This document shows, one piece after another, positions 24,145-33,031 of a stretch of DNA of 64,000 nucleotides. The translations under genes were made by a program, and so were the position numbers. The number at the start of each line of letters is the position of its first letter. The first letter of the stretch is position 1. The stretch is from Haloplanus aerogenes (lineage in GTDB: Archaea > Halobacteriota > Halobacteria > Halobacteriales > Haloferacaceae), in assembly GCF_003856835.1 (NCBI RefSeq), contig NZ_CP034145.1, forward strand, positions 2,108,001 to 2,172,000. Reading direction: 5' to 3'. The notes under the pieces are model-generated. The model did no database searches. It saw only the letters and a program-made list of their open reading frames with translations, and was not told the origin of the DNA.

Positions 24145-24782
24145 CGGTCGACGTACGGCAGGTCCGCCGCCGTCTCGTCGATAGCGTCCATGTTGGACCG
24201 GAGCAGGGCGACCGTGTCCCAGATGCCCTGCACCAGCGCCCCGCGCATCGCCTCGTCGATGTCCACGTCGACGGTCTTGCCGTCGTAAGTGACCGTCTCG
24301 TCGACCACGTCGAGTTCGATGCCCACCTCGGGGGCCTCCTCGATGAACGACTGGAGTTCCTCGACCGTCTCGGCGTCCGTCGTCGCCGCCGGGATGCCCA
24401 GCGACTTGCAGTTGTCCGCGAAGATTTCCGCGAACGACTCGCCGACGATTGCCTCGACACCCCAGCGAGCCAGCGCCCGCGGCGCGTGCTCACGCGAGGA
24501 GCCACAGCCGAAGTTGTCGTTGACGACGAGCACGTTCGCCCCCTTGTACTCGTTGAAGGGGTGGTCGTTGAGGGTCCCGTCGTCGTCGCGGCGGGCGTCG
24601 TAGAAGGCGTACTGATCCATCCCCTCCCACGTCGTCGTCTTGAGGAAGCGGGCGGGGATGATCTGGTCCGTGTCGATGTCGTCGCCACGGACGGGGACGC
24701 CGGTACCGGCGACACGGCGGACCTTCATCTCCTCGACGCCGACGCCGTCTTCCCGAGGGCTCTCCGACCCCTCGCCGCTCAT
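24141..24782 (-). CDS. leuD: 3-isopropylmalate dehydratase small subunit
   Basis: 213 residues. After a short acidic N-terminal extension (about 18 residues), [22 protein letters not shown] and [14 protein letters not shown] define the swivel domain of the aconitase family. With LeuC it isomerises 2-isopropylmalate to 3-isopropylmalate. The start at 24782 is fixed by the ATGA overlap with the leuC stop; the frame is open further but that is an antisense-like shadow of leuC. Confidence 0.9.
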   Translation of the reverse strand: MSGEGSESPREDGVGVEEMKVRRVAGTGVPVRGDDIDTDQIIPARFLKTTTWEGMDQYAFYDARRDDDGTLNDHPFNEYKGANVLVVNDNFGCGSSREHAPRALARWGVEAIVGESFAEIFADNCKSLGIPAATTDAETVEELQSFIEEAPEVGIELDVVDETVTYDGKTVDVDIDEAMRGALVQGIWDTVALLRSNMDAIDETAADLPYVDR

Positions 24783-26197
24783 GCGTCCACCTCCAGATTC
24801 CGCACGTCGGTTACCTCGCCCTCGACGGCGGCCGCAGCGACCATCGCCGGACTCATCAACACGGTCCGGCCGCCCTTGCTCCCCTGTCGACCCACGTAGT
24901 TGCGGTTCGACGAGGACGCACACCGCTCGTCGCCCTCCAGGGAGTCGTCGTTCATGGCCAGACACATCGAACAGCCGGCCTCGCGCCAGTCGAAGCCCGC
25001 CTCGCGGAAGATGTCGTCGACGCCCTCCGCTTCGAGCTTCGATTTCACCGTCTGCGAGCCGGGCACCGCGAGTGCGCGCACGTCCGGGTGGACCTCTCGA
25101 CCCTCCAGCACCGCGGCGGCCTCGCGGAAGTCGCTCACGCGGCCGTTCGTACACGTGCCGAGGAAGGCCACGTCGATGTCGTAGCCGGCCATCGGCTCGC
25201 CGGGCGTGACGCCCGTGTGCTCCTGAGCGGTCCGGGCGGCCTCGCGTTCGCCTTCGGGGAGGTCCTCGGGAGCCGGGACTGGTTCCGAGATGCCGACGGC
25301 CTGTCCGGGGTTCGTCCCCCAGGTGACCATCGGTTCCAGATCCCCGGCGTCGAGGTGGACCACGTCGTCGTACTCGGCGTCGGAGTCGCTCTTGATCGAC
25401 TCCCAGTATTCCTTGCGCTCCTCGAAGGCCTCGCCCTCGGGGGCGAACTCGCGGCCGCGCAGGAACTCGTAGGTCGTCTCGTCGGGGTTGATGTAGCCCG
25501 CGCGAGCGCCGCCCTCGATGGACATGTTACAGACCGCGAGCCGTTCCTCCATCGAGAGGTCGTGGACCGCCTCACCGCCGTACTCGTAGACGTAGCCGAC
25601 GCCGCCGTCGACGCCGAGTTCGGCGATGATCTTCAGGATCAGGTCCTTCGAGTGGACGCCCTCGCCGAGCCGACCGTCGACCTCGATCCGACGGACCTCG
25701 GCCTTGTCGGCGGCGACACACTGCGAGGCCAGCACGTCCCGCACCTGACTCGTCCCGATGCCGAACGCAATGGAGCCGAAGGCGCCGTGGGTGGCGGTGT
25801 GGGAGTCGCCACAGACGATCGTCATCCCCGGCTGGGTCAGACCCAACTCGGGCGCGACGACGTGCGTGATACCCTGCTTGTCCGAATCCAGCCCGTAGAA
25901 CTGGATGCCAGTCTCCGAGGTGTTGCGCTCCAGCGCCGTGAGCATCCCCTCGGCCGACTCGTCGGCCAGCGGGCGCTCCCGACCCTCTGGGCGCGTGGGG
26001 ACGATGTGGTCCACCGTCGCCACGTTGCGCTCGGGATAGGGCACCTCGATGCCCCGCTCCCGCAACTCGGAGAACGGCTGCGGACTCGTCACCTCGTGGA
26101 TCAGGTGCAGGCCGATGAACAGCTGGTCCTGCCCGTTCGGCAGGTCGGCCACCTTGTGCCGGTCCCACACCTTGTCGTAGAGCGTGCCCTCACTCAT
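24779..26197 (-). CDS. leuC: 3-isopropylmalate dehydratase large subunit
   Basis: 472 residues, full length. VCGDSHTATHGAFGSIAFGIGTS and NMSIEGGARAG are family motifs, and the three 4Fe-4S cysteines are present in GTCTNGR and GCSMCLAMN. SSSNRNYVGRQG near the C-terminus is also diagnostic. Start at [10 protein letters not shown] (26197). It overlaps the small gene upstream by 8 bp and leuD downstream by 4 bp. Confidence 0.92.
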   Translation of the reverse strand: MSEGTLYDKVWDRHKVADLPNGQDQLFIGLHLIHEVTSPQPFSELRERGIEVPYPERNVATVDHIVPTRPEGRERPLADESAEGMLTALERNTSETGIQFYGLDSDKQGITHVVAPELGLTQPGMTIVCGDSHTATHGAFGSIAFGIGTSQVRDVLASQCVAADKAEVRRIEVDGRLGEGVHSKDLILKIIAELGVDGGVGYVYEYGGEAVHDLSMEERLAVCNMSIEGGARAGYINPDETTYEFLRGREFAPEGEAFEERKEYWESIKSDSDAEYDDVVHLDAGDLEPMVTWGTNPGQAVGISEPVPAPEDLPEGEREAARTAQEHTGVTPGEPMAGYDIDVAFLGTCTNGRVSDFREAAAVLEGREVHPDVRALAVPGSQTVKSKLEAEGVDDIFREAGFDWREAGCSMCLAMNDDSLEGDERCASSSNRNYVGRQGSKGGRTVLMSPAMVAAAAVEGEVTDVRNLEVDA

Positions 26198-26435
26198 CGT
26201 CGTCACGTACCTCGTCCGTCTCGCCACGCGCCCAGACGTCGTTCGCCCCGTCGCCGTCCGTCGGCGTGTGGGACACGTCGCGCATGCGGGCTGTCTCGGG
26301 GTCGGTCTCGGCGTCCGAGTCGTCGCCGGCGCCGTCGGCTCGCAGCCCGTCAGCCTGCCGACCGCGTCGGTACGCGCCCGCGACGGCGTCCTGCGTCGGG
26401 TGGGTGTGATCGACCGCGGCCATCCGGTCAGTCAT
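26190..26435 (-). CDS. Small conserved gene inside the ilv-leu operon
   Basis: 81 residues beginning [20 protein letters not shown]. The N-terminal 25 residues look structured; the remainder is acidic, low-complexity and probably disordered. It overlaps the end of ilvC by 8 bp and the start of leuC by 8 bp, which argues it is translated with them. A start at the second Met (26423) would leave 7 bp after the ilvC stop. I recall a short gene at this position in other Halobacteria; no function is known. Confidence 0.65.
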   Translation of the reverse strand: MTDRMAAVDHTHPTQDAVAGAYRRGRQADGLRADGAGDDSDAETDPETARMRDVSHTPTDGDGANDVWARGETDEVRDDDE

Positions 26436-27474
26436 CGGCCGGGGCCTCTGCCTCCTCCTCCTCCTCGGCCTCCTCGGCCCAGGAGAACAGCGCGCGCAGC
26501 CGAGCGCCAACCTCCTCGATGTCGTGGTTCCGGTCGGCCGCGTGGAGCTGCGTGTAGGAGGGGCGACCCGCCTGGTTCTCGAGGATCCACTCACGAGCGA
26601 ACTCGCCGTTCTGGACCTGTTCGAGCGCTTCGTCCATGTTCTCGCGGACGCCTTCGCCGACGATCTCCGGCCCCACGGCGAGGCCGCCGTACTCGGCGGT
26701 GTCGGAGACCGAGTTCCACATCTCGGCCATCCCGCCCTCGTACATCAGGTCGACGATCAGCTTCATCTCGTTGAGACACTCGAAGTACGCCATCTCGGGG
26801 CTGTAGCCCGCGTCGACCAGCGTCTCGTAGCCCTTCTTGATGAGCGACGTGATGCCGCCACAGAGGACCGCCTGCTCGCCGAACAGGTCCGTCTCGACTT
26901 CCTCCTGGAACGTCGTCTCGACGACGCCCGCGCGGGTGCAGCCGATGGCCTGCGCGTACGCCAGCGCTTCCTCCTTCGCCCCGTCCGTCGTATTCTGGTA
27001 GACGGCGAGGAGCGCGGGCGTGCCGGTATCCTCGACGTAGTTGCGCCGGAGGAGGTGACCCGGGGTCTTGGGCGCGATCATCGTCACGTCCACGTCCTCG
27101 GGGGGCTGGATCTGGTTGTAGTGGATGTTGAACCCGTGGGCGAACTGGAGGGTGTCGCCGGCTTCCAGTCCGTCGCTGATGGCCTCGAACACCGCCGGCT
27201 GGACGGTGTCGGGGACGAGCATCGAGACGATGTCCGCCTCCGCGGCGGCGTCGTCCGGGGTCGCGACGCGCAGGCCGTCGTTCTCGGCCTGCGTCCACGA
27301 GTCGGAGTCCTTCCGGAGGCCGACGACCACGTCGACCCCGCTGTCGTCGAGGTTCTGGGCGTGGGCGTGGCCCTGACTGCCGTAGCCGAGGACGGCTACG
27401 GTCTTGTTGGCGATTGCGTCACTGTTCGCGTCGTTGTCGTAGTACACTGGGACGGTGAATTCGGTTTCGCTCAT
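26428..27474 (-). CDS. ilvC: Ketol-acid reductoisomerase
   Basis: 348 residues, class I length. The NAD(P)-binding motif is [33 protein letters not shown] and the knotted C-terminal domain with [12 protein letters not shown] and [14 protein letters not shown] carry the magnesium ligands. It converts 2-acetolactate to 2,3-dihydroxyisovalerate in valine/leucine synthesis and acts similarly for isoleucine. The C-terminus is an acidic Glu-rich tail. It starts two bases after the ilvN stop. Confidence 0.93.
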   Translation of the reverse strand: MSETEFTVPVYYDNDANSDAIANKTVAVLGYGSQGHAHAQNLDDSGVDVVVGLRKDSDSWTQAENDGLRVATPDDAAAEADIVSMLVPDTVQPAVFEAISDGLEAGDTLQFAHGFNIHYNQIQPPEDVDVTMIAPKTPGHLLRRNYVEDTGTPALLAVYQNTTDGAKEEALAYAQAIGCTRAGVVETTFQEEVETDLFGEQAVLCGGITSLIKKGYETLVDAGYSPEMAYFECLNEMKLIVDLMYEGGMAEMWNSVSDTAEYGGLAVGPEIVGEGVRENMDEALEQVQNGEFAREWILENQAGRPSYTQLHAADRNHDIEEVGARLRALFSWAEEAEEEEEAEAPADD

Positions 27475-27476
27475 GG

Positions 27477-28067
27477 TTATGTCGTCTTGTGTGTGCCGCG
27501 TTCGAGCGCCGCCGTGCCGGTCCGGACGATCTCGTGGATACCGAACCGGCCGAACGTCTCGACCGCCGCGTCGATTTTCTGCTCGCTACCCGTGATCTCG
27601 ACCGTCACCGACTCCTGAGAGACGTCGACGGTCTTGCCGTCGTACATCTCCGCCACGGCCCCGACCTGATCGGGGGCGGAGCCGTCCACCTTGATCAGCG
27701 CGAGTTCGCGCCGGATGGCGCTAGCTTCGAGCTCCGTGACGGCGATGACCGGGACGAGCTTCTGCAGTTGTTTCTTCGCCTGTTCGATGCCCGGTTCGGG
27801 CTCCTCGATTTCGAGCGTGATCCGCGCTCTATCCGGATCGGTGGTCGGCCCCACGGTGAGGCTTTCGATATTGAACTGCCGCCGCCGGAAGAGCCCGGAG
27901 ATGTTCGCCAGCACACCGGGTTCGTGTTTCACGAGCGCCGAGAGGACGGCCCGACGAGCGTCGGGCTCCGCCTCGACCTCGGGGTCGATCCGAATCCCCT
28001 GCGAGTTGCGTCGGCCCTCGGGAGTCGGTCGCTCCTCCGGCTCGGGGCCTTCGAGTCCGCCGCTCAT
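27477..28067 (-). CDS. ilvN: Acetolactate synthase small (regulatory) subunit
   Basis: 196 residues: a charged N-terminal extension of about 38 residues, an ACT domain ([27 protein letters not shown]) that in the family binds valine, and the C-terminal IlvN domain ending with [12 protein letters not shown]. It stimulates IlvB and mediates feedback inhibition. The ATG at 28067 overlaps the ilvB stop. Confidence 0.9.
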   Translation of the reverse strand: MSGGLEGPEPEERPTPEGRRNSQGIRIDPEVEAEPDARRAVLSALVKHEPGVLANISGLFRRRQFNIESLTVGPTTDPDRARITLEIEEPEPGIEQAKKQLQKLVPVIAVTELEASAIRRELALIKVDGSAPDQVGAVAEMYDGKTVDVSQESVTVEITGSEQKIDAAVETFGRFGIHEIVRTGTAALERGTHKTT

Positions 28068-29836
28068 AGCTGATCCTCCGAGAGTGCGAACTTGTCGTTT
28101 GCGCCGCCGCTCGGCACCATCGGGTAGACGTTCTCTGCGGGGTCGATGTGGAAGTCGATCACCGACGGCCCGTCGTAGGCGAGTGCCTCCTCGATGGCGT
28201 CGGCCACCTCGTCGTAGTCGTCGACGCGCCAGCCGCGGGCGCCGAACGCCTCCGCGAGTTTGTCGAACTCCGGAATCCAGCTGTAGCCGGCGGCCATGTG
28301 TCGCCCCTCGAAGAAGGCGTCCTGCCACTGACGGACCATCCCGATGTACTCGTTGTTCAGGATGGCGACGGTGATGTCGAGGTTCTCGCGAACCGCGACG
28401 GAGAGTTCCTCGACCGTCATCAGGAAGGAGCCGTCACCGTCGATGCAGACGACTTCCTCGTCGCCGTCGGCCGCCAGCCGTGCGCCGATGGCCGCGGGCA
28501 GGCCGTAGCCCATCGTCCCGAGGCCGTGGGAGGAGATCCACTTGCGCGGGTCGCGGAACGTCCAGTACTGGGACGCCCACATCTGGTGCTGGCCGACACC
28601 CGAGGTGACGATGGCCTCGTCGCTCGTGGCCTCGTCCAGCGCCTCGACGACGAACTGCGGTTTGAGCGGTTCGTCGTCCGGCGCCGCGTAATCCATCGGA
28701 TACTCCGCTTTCCACGTCTGGCACTGCTCGCGCCACTCGTCGGCGTCAGGTGCCTCGCTCACTGCGTCGTGAAGCTGTTCGACGACACGTCCCGCGTCGC
28801 CGATCAGCGGGTAGTCGGCGTGGATGTTCTTGCTGATCTCCGCGGGGTCGATGTCGACGTGGATGACCTCCGCGCTCGGCGCGAACGTCTCGATACCGCC
28901 CGTCAGGCGGTCGTCGAACCGGGTACCCACGGCGATCAGCAGGTCCGTGTGGTTGATCGCCATGTTGGCGTAGCCGGTGCCGTGCATGCCCGCCCACGAC
29001 AGACAGAGGTCGTGGTCCTCGGGCATGGTGCCGATGCCGGGCATCGTCGTCACGACCGGAATGTCGTATTCGATGGCGAACTCGCGGGCCACGTCCGACG
29101 CGTTCGCCTTCACGACGCCGCCGCCGAACAGGAGCAGCGGTTTCTCGGCCGACTCGATGGCACGGGCCGCCTCCGCGACGGCCGCCTCGTCGGCTTCGTC
29201 CTGTGGCGTGTACGTCTCCGGCGTCTGGGGCATGCCGGGTTCGCGATCCGTCTCGCCGTTCGTGACGTCTTTGGGCAGGTCGACCAGCGTGGGCCCCGGT
29301 CGCCCGCTACTCGCGAGGGCGACCGCCTCGCCGACGGTGTCGCCGACGGTGTCGGGGTCGCTCGCGAAGTAGTTGTTCTTCGTGATGGGCGCGGTGATGC
29401 CCGTGGTGTCGGTCTCCTGGAAGGCGTCGCTACCGACCATGTGCTGGGGCACCTGTCCGGTCAGCGCCACCACGGCGTCCGAGTCCATGTTGGCGTCGGC
29501 GAGTCCGGTCACGAGGTTGGTCGCGCCGGGGCCCGACGTGGCCAGGCAGACGCCCGGCTGGCCGGACACCACGTTGTACGCGTCGGCGGCGTGGGCCGCC
29601 CCCTGCTCGTGGGCCATCATGACGTGGCGGAGATCAGAGTCCCAGAGCGCGTCGTAGACCGGCATGATCGCGCCGCCCTGCACGCCGAACATCACTTCGA
29701 TGCCGGCGTTTTCGAGGGCGCGGACGGTCGACGTCGCGCCGTCGGTGACCGTCGTCGGCGTCGGCTCGGGCTCCGTCTCCCCGCCCGTATCGGTCGCCTC
29801 CTCCGTCTCGGGTGGTTGGGTCGTTCGTTCGCTCAT
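28064..29836 (-). CDS. ilvB: Acetolactate synthase large (catalytic) subunit
   Basis: 590 residues, thiamine-diphosphate enzyme. FGVQGGAIMPVYDAL and HEQGAAHAADAY carry the N-terminal ThDP-activating Glu region; LATSGPGATNLVTGLADA is family-typical; GDGSFLMTVEEL to NNEYIGMVRQWQ is the ThDP/magnesium motif of the C-terminal domain. It condenses pyruvate (or pyruvate and 2-oxobutyrate), the first common step of valine, leucine and isoleucine synthesis. It leads the ilvBNC-orf-leuCDB operon, and its ATG overlaps the stop of a 14-codon upstream reading frame. Confidence 0.93.
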   Translation of the reverse strand: MSERTTQPPETEEATDTGGETEPEPTPTTVTDGATSTVRALENAGIEVMFGVQGGAIMPVYDALWDSDLRHVMMAHEQGAAHAADAYNVVSGQPGVCLATSGPGATNLVTGLADANMDSDAVVALTGQVPQHMVGSDAFQETDTTGITAPITKNNYFASDPDTVGDTVGEAVALASSGRPGPTLVDLPKDVTNGETDREPGMPQTPETYTPQDEADEAAVAEAARAIESAEKPLLLFGGGVVKANASDVAREFAIEYDIPVVTTMPGIGTMPEDHDLCLSWAGMHGTGYANMAINHTDLLIAVGTRFDDRLTGGIETFAPSAEVIHVDIDPAEISKNIHADYPLIGDAGRVVEQLHDAVSEAPDADEWREQCQTWKAEYPMDYAAPDDEPLKPQFVVEALDEATSDEAIVTSGVGQHQMWASQYWTFRDPRKWISSHGLGTMGYGLPAAIGARLAADGDEEVVCIDGDGSFLMTVEELSVAVRENLDITVAILNNEYIGMVRQWQDAFFEGRHMAAGYSWIPEFDKLAEAFGARGWRVDDYDEVADAIEEALAYDGPSVIDFHIDPAENVYPMVPSGGANDKFALSEDQL

Positions 29837-29877
29837 GCTCGTCTGTACGTCGGTGACTGTCGATGTGGATGGTTCAT
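29833..29877 (-). CDS. Possible 14-residue upstream ORF of ilvB
   Basis: ATG at 29877 opens MNHPHRQSPTYRRA and stops at a TGA that overlaps the ilvB ATG (ATGA). Codon coupling of this kind is used throughout this operon. It contains no Leu, Ile or Val codons, so it is not a classical attenuation peptide; it may couple translation or be chance. Confidence 0.3.
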   Translation of the reverse strand: MNHPHRQSPTYRRA

Positions 29878-30151
29878 GGTCGTGTGGCCGTCTGGCTATG
29901 TACGGTACGGTCGGGGCCGAGGAATGGAGTGTGAGGGGCTATACAGCCCCTACAATTGGGTCGATCGGACCGCCGGCTCCGCGTCCGCGCCGGCGACTCC
30001 GACGATCGACGCTCGCGGGCGTGCCGCGAGCGGGATCGAACCCTCGCATCGTACCCGTTGAGTGCCTCTCCGGCCGTATAACTGTTTCCGTCGCAGTCCG
30101 GTAGATGGGCCACCCGCCGCTCCACGGGAGGAGCGGCCGGGGGCGATCCCA
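29878..30151 (-). promoter_or_regulatory. Promoter and structured leader of the ilvBNC-leuCDB operon
   Basis: Minus-strand CAGTTATAC (30076-30084) is a likely TATA box, giving a start near 30050 and a leader of about 215 nt, unusually long for a haloarchaeon. The leader contains two overlapping stems: GCGAG/CTCGC with inner GG/CC (30026-30047) and the stronger CGCTCGCGG-N5-CCGCGAGCG (30010-30032). They share 30026-30032 and so exclude each other. Nearer the gene is GGGGCT-ATAC-AGCCCC (29935-29950). This arrangement looks like a regulated leader, though an operator function for any stem is equally possible. Confidence 0.45.
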
Positions 30152-31312
30152 TTACGCGCGGACCTCCTCCTCGCGAGTGACGTTCTCCTCGCGGGCGAAG
30201 CGCCGCAGGTCGGCCATCGTCACGCGCTGTTTGTCCGCGCCGTAATCCTTGACCAGTCGCGTGACGGCCCGGACTTCGGAGTCGGTCGGCTCGTAGCCGA
30301 TTTCTTCGAGGCGCTTGCGGACCGAGTGAGTCCCCGTATGCTTGCCGAGGACGAACTCGCGGGTCGCCCCCACCATCTCCGGCGTCATCACGCCCGGTTC
30401 GAACGTGGACGAGTTCTCGATGACGCCCGCGGCGTGGATGCCGCTCTCGTGGGAGAAGGCGTTGCGCCCCACGACCGGCTTGTTCGGCGGGTTGGGGATG
30501 TCGCTGTAGTCCTCAACCATCCGGGACAGCTCCGTGATCCGGGTCGTGTCGATTCCGGTGTCCACGTCGTACAGCGCCTCGGAGGCCATGACGACCTCCT
30601 CGAAGGCGGCGTTGCCGGCGCGTTCACCGATGCCGTTGACCGACACCTGCGCCTGTGCGGCGCCCGCCTCGAAGCCGGCGATGGCGTTGGCCGTCGCCAG
30701 CCCGAAGTCGTCGTGGGCGTGCACGTCGACGCGTGCGTCGGTGTTTTCGCGGACCATCTGGACCAGATCCATGAACCGCGTGGGCGTCGCCACCCCGCAG
30801 GTGTCCGGAATGTTGATCCAGTCGGCTCCCACCTCGCTGACCGCCTCCACCACCTCGACGAGGAAGTCGTCGTCGGTGCGGGTGGCGTCCATCGGCGAGA
30901 ACATACACTCCACGCCGGCCTCCTTCACGCGTTCGACCGCCTGAACCGCGCGGTTGACCGCCTCCTCGCGCGAGGCGTGCATGGAGTCCTGCAACTGTAC
31001 GTCGCTCGTACTCACGAAGACGTGGACCAGTTCCACGCCCGAGTCGAGCGCCGCCTCCACGTCCTTGTCGACGACGCGGGCGAGGCCACACACCGTCGTG
31101 TTGGTCGCGTTCGAGATGTCTCGAACGGCCTCGAACTCCGCGTCGGAGTTGACCGGGAACCCCGCCTCGATGACGTGGGTGCCCATCTCGTCAAGGACTG
31201 CGGCGATGTCTCGCTTCTCGTCGTAACTGAACGACGTGCGTGGCGACTGCTCGCCGTCTCGGAGCGTCGTGTCGAAAATTCGTACACCGTCTATTTCACC
31301 AGTGCGGGCCAA
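30152..31312 (-). CDS. leuA: 2-isopropylmalate synthase/homolog, 5' end apparently frameshifted
   Basis: 386 residues in the main frame, a DRE-TIM metallolyase: FDTTLRDGEQSPRTSFS opens the barrel with metal and catalytic residues, HAHDDFGLATANA holds the metal-binding His pair, NGIGERAGNAAFEE and HESGIHAAGV are diagnostic. It lacks the C-terminal allosteric LeuA domain. (R)-citramalate synthase is an alternative. The frame has only a TTG start (31312), yet conserved-looking residues RIEFFQGTL are encoded upstream in the same frame without a start, while the promoter-proximal ATG (31373, MSNDMEDSSDTP) is in another frame. A one-base change in the four-base run at 31339-31342 would join them, extending the gene to 31373. 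Confidence 0.8.
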   Translation of the reverse strand: MARTGEIDGVRIFDTTLRDGEQSPRTSFSYDEKRDIAAVLDEMGTHVIEAGFPVNSDAEFEAVRDISNATNTTVCGLARVVDKDVEAALDSGVELVHVFVSTSDVQLQDSMHASREEAVNRAVQAVERVKEAGVECMFSPMDATRTDDDFLVEVVEAVSEVGADWINIPDTCGVATPTRFMDLVQMVRENTDARVDVHAHDDFGLATANAIAGFEAGAAQAQVSVNGIGERAGNAAFEEVVMASEALYDVDTGIDTTRITELSRMVEDYSDIPNPPNKPVVGRNAFSHESGIHAAGVIENSSTFEPGVMTPEMVGATREFVLGKHTGTHSVRKRLEEIGYEPTDSEVRAVTRLVKDYGADKQRVTMADLRRFAREENVTREEEVRA

Positions 31313-31370
31313 CGTGCCCTGGAAGAACTCGATCCGCCGGGGTATCCGACGAATCCTCCATGTCGTTAGA

Positions 31371-31407
31371 CATTGTATCCTATCAGAGGATAGCCTTCGT
31401 ATATAAA
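31371..31407 (-). promoter_or_regulatory. leuA promoter with palindromic operator
   Basis: Minus-strand TTTATAT (31401-31407) is a strong TATA box. Between it and the ATG at 31373 lies a perfect inverted repeat TATCCT-N5-AGGATA (31376-31392) that would cover the transcription start, an ideal repressor site. The expected transcript starts almost at the ATG, supporting 31373 as the original leuA start. Confidence 0.6.
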
Positions 31408-31603
31408 CCTGTCCCTGTCGATCCCGGAGTCAGCGACCTGACGCGTTCTCACCGCCCCCGACGGCGTCCGGGATTTTTCCGGTATCGGGTGGTGGAGACG
31501 TGTCACCGAATCGCCAGAGGGACGGGGCGAATCGGCCTACTCGCCACCCTCACCGAACACGTTCGGGCGAACCCTTCCGACCGACGGGCGCCGATCCATA
31601 CCT

Positions 31604-31978
31604 ATGCCGATCACCGACTTCGACGCCGAACGCGCCTACGACGACGAGCAGTTCGCCGCCCACAAAGTGTTCAAGACCGACAACCTGCAGGTCGTCTGTG
31701 GCTACTTCGACCCCGGGCAGTTCATCCCGGTCCACGCGCCGGACAGCGACCTCGTCGTCGCCGTTCAGTCCGGCACCGGTGTCGTCCGCGAGGGCGAGAC
31801 GGACCACCGCGTCGAGCCGGGCGACGTGGTGACCGTCGCCGCCGGTACGGATCGGGGCGTGAAAGCCGACGACGACTCCCAGCTCGAAGCCCTCCTCGTG
31901 ACCGCGCCGCCGCCGAGCGAGGCGGAACACGAGCCGGTTCGGGTGGGGCTCAGGCGCGGCGAGTTCGACCCCAGTTAG
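31604..31978 (+). CDS. Cupin-domain protein
   Basis: 124 residues forming a single small beta barrel. FDPGQFIPVHAPDSDLVVAVQSGTG and VEPGDVVTVAAGTDRGVKA are the two cupin motifs; the usual second His of motif 1 is replaced (HAPDSD), and the late His of motif 2 is not evident, so metal binding may be weak or absent. Substrate unknown. The 290-bp gap before it holds the leuA promoter and otherwise nothing recognised. Confidence 0.7.
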   Translation: MPITDFDAERAYDDEQFAAHKVFKTDNLQVVCGYFDPGQFIPVHAPDSDLVVAVQSGTGVVREGETDHRVEPGDVVTVAAGTDRGVKADDDSQLEALLVTAPPPSEAEHEPVRVGLRRGEFDPS

Positions 31979-32022
31979 TGGTCGGACCGAACGGCTAGCG
32001 CGAACGCACCACGCTCGGAGAG

Positions 32023-32808
32023 TTACCCCGCGGCGGTGGTGTTGTCGGCGCTCAGTTCCCGGGCGCGATCAACCCACTCGTGCTCCGGAAACGGGGCCGG
32101 CTTCACCGCGTACGTGTAGTGATACCGTTCGTCCGCGTCGACGGTGATATTGAACGCGTAAACGACGCCGTCCTCGGCGCCGAGCCGGAGCGTCCCGTCG
32201 ACGATCGGTGGCGCGCGGGTATCCGCGCGGCTACCGGTCGCTCGGTAGGTGATGACGGGGACGCCGTGATGTGTCGTCGTGTCGGTGGCTTCCCACGTGT
32301 ACGCTTCGAGCAGGTCGGGATGACGCCCGATGTTGGTCGGCGCGACGCTTCCGTAGTGCCGGTCGTACCGATAGTACGCGTCGGTGGCCTCGTGGTAGAC
32401 GAAGCTGTCGTCCGATTCGAATCGCTCGCGCTCGTGTTCGGGCACACTCGCAGCTGGCTGGACGAACGCGTACGTCGACCCGTTTATGTAGACGGTGGCG
32501 TCGTTCCAGCGCTCGCCGATGATTGCTCCCGTGGTGGAGTCGATGGAGTAGTTCCCTTCCACGAGCCGACGCTCGGCCGGCGCCGTATAGACGATGGCGT
32601 ACGACGCCCAGTGGGCTCGGGGGCTGTACTCGACACGTTCGTTGTCGGCGTCGAGCGCCGAGAAGTCGATGTGGTTCGGTCCAGCACCCTCGGGATATGC
32701 TCGGTCGGCAGTCGGAGTGGGTGTCCCGTCGGATGGAGCCACCGGACCCATACAGCCGGCCAGGACGACTACCATCGCCAAGAGAACGCTCGCGGGGCGC
32801 CGTGTCAT
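32023..32808 (-). CDS. Haloarchaeal secreted lipoprotein of unknown function
   Basis: 261 residues. MTRRPASVLLAMVVVLAGC is a signal peptide with lipobox LAGC; the mature protein would be lipid-anchored outside the membrane after a Thr/Pro-rich linker. The remainder is a predicted beta-rich domain with repeated aromatic/threonine segments (YINGSTYAFVQ, YRYDRHYGS). This resembles the large haloarchaeal lipoprotein families annotated only as DUFs. It may bind a hydrophobic ligand, as LolA-like folds do, but that is a guess. Confidence 0.7.
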   Translation of the reverse strand: MTRRPASVLLAMVVVLAGCMGPVAPSDGTPTPTADRAYPEGAGPNHIDFSALDADNERVEYSPRAHWASYAIVYTAPAERRLVEGNYSIDSTTGAIIGERWNDATVYINGSTYAFVQPAASVPEHERERFESDDSFVYHEATDAYYRYDRHYGSVAPTNIGRHPDLLEAYTWEATDTTTHHGVPVITYRATGSRADTRAPPIVDGTLRLGAEDGVVYAFNITVDADERYHYTYAVKPAPFPEHEWVDRARELSADNTTAAG

Positions 32809-33031
32809 CGGTCTATCGGAATAGCTCGAACAGGAGGGACGTAATGGTCCTGATAGGTCAAAGAGTGATCGTGGGGTTCCGGAACGTCACGGACGGGCGT
32901 CCGATCACCCACTGACGGATCCGACGGCACCGATGGTGACCACCGCGAACGCCCCGATTCGTCGGCGTCTCCGGACACCACCGGACCGACGCGCCCGAAC
33001 GCTTTTCTCCCGGCCGAGCGACCCTACGGAC

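Noticed and set aside
30026-30047. tRNA-like T-arm (minus strand GGTTCGATCC) in the ilvB leader
   Set aside because: No acceptor, D or anticodon arms can be built around it, and the 5+7 T-arm geometry fails; it is better explained as part of overlapping hairpins.
28148-30061. A 637-codon plus-strand frame opposite ilvB
   Set aside because: Shadow of ilvB; the translation is Arg/Val/Asp-rich without domain motifs.
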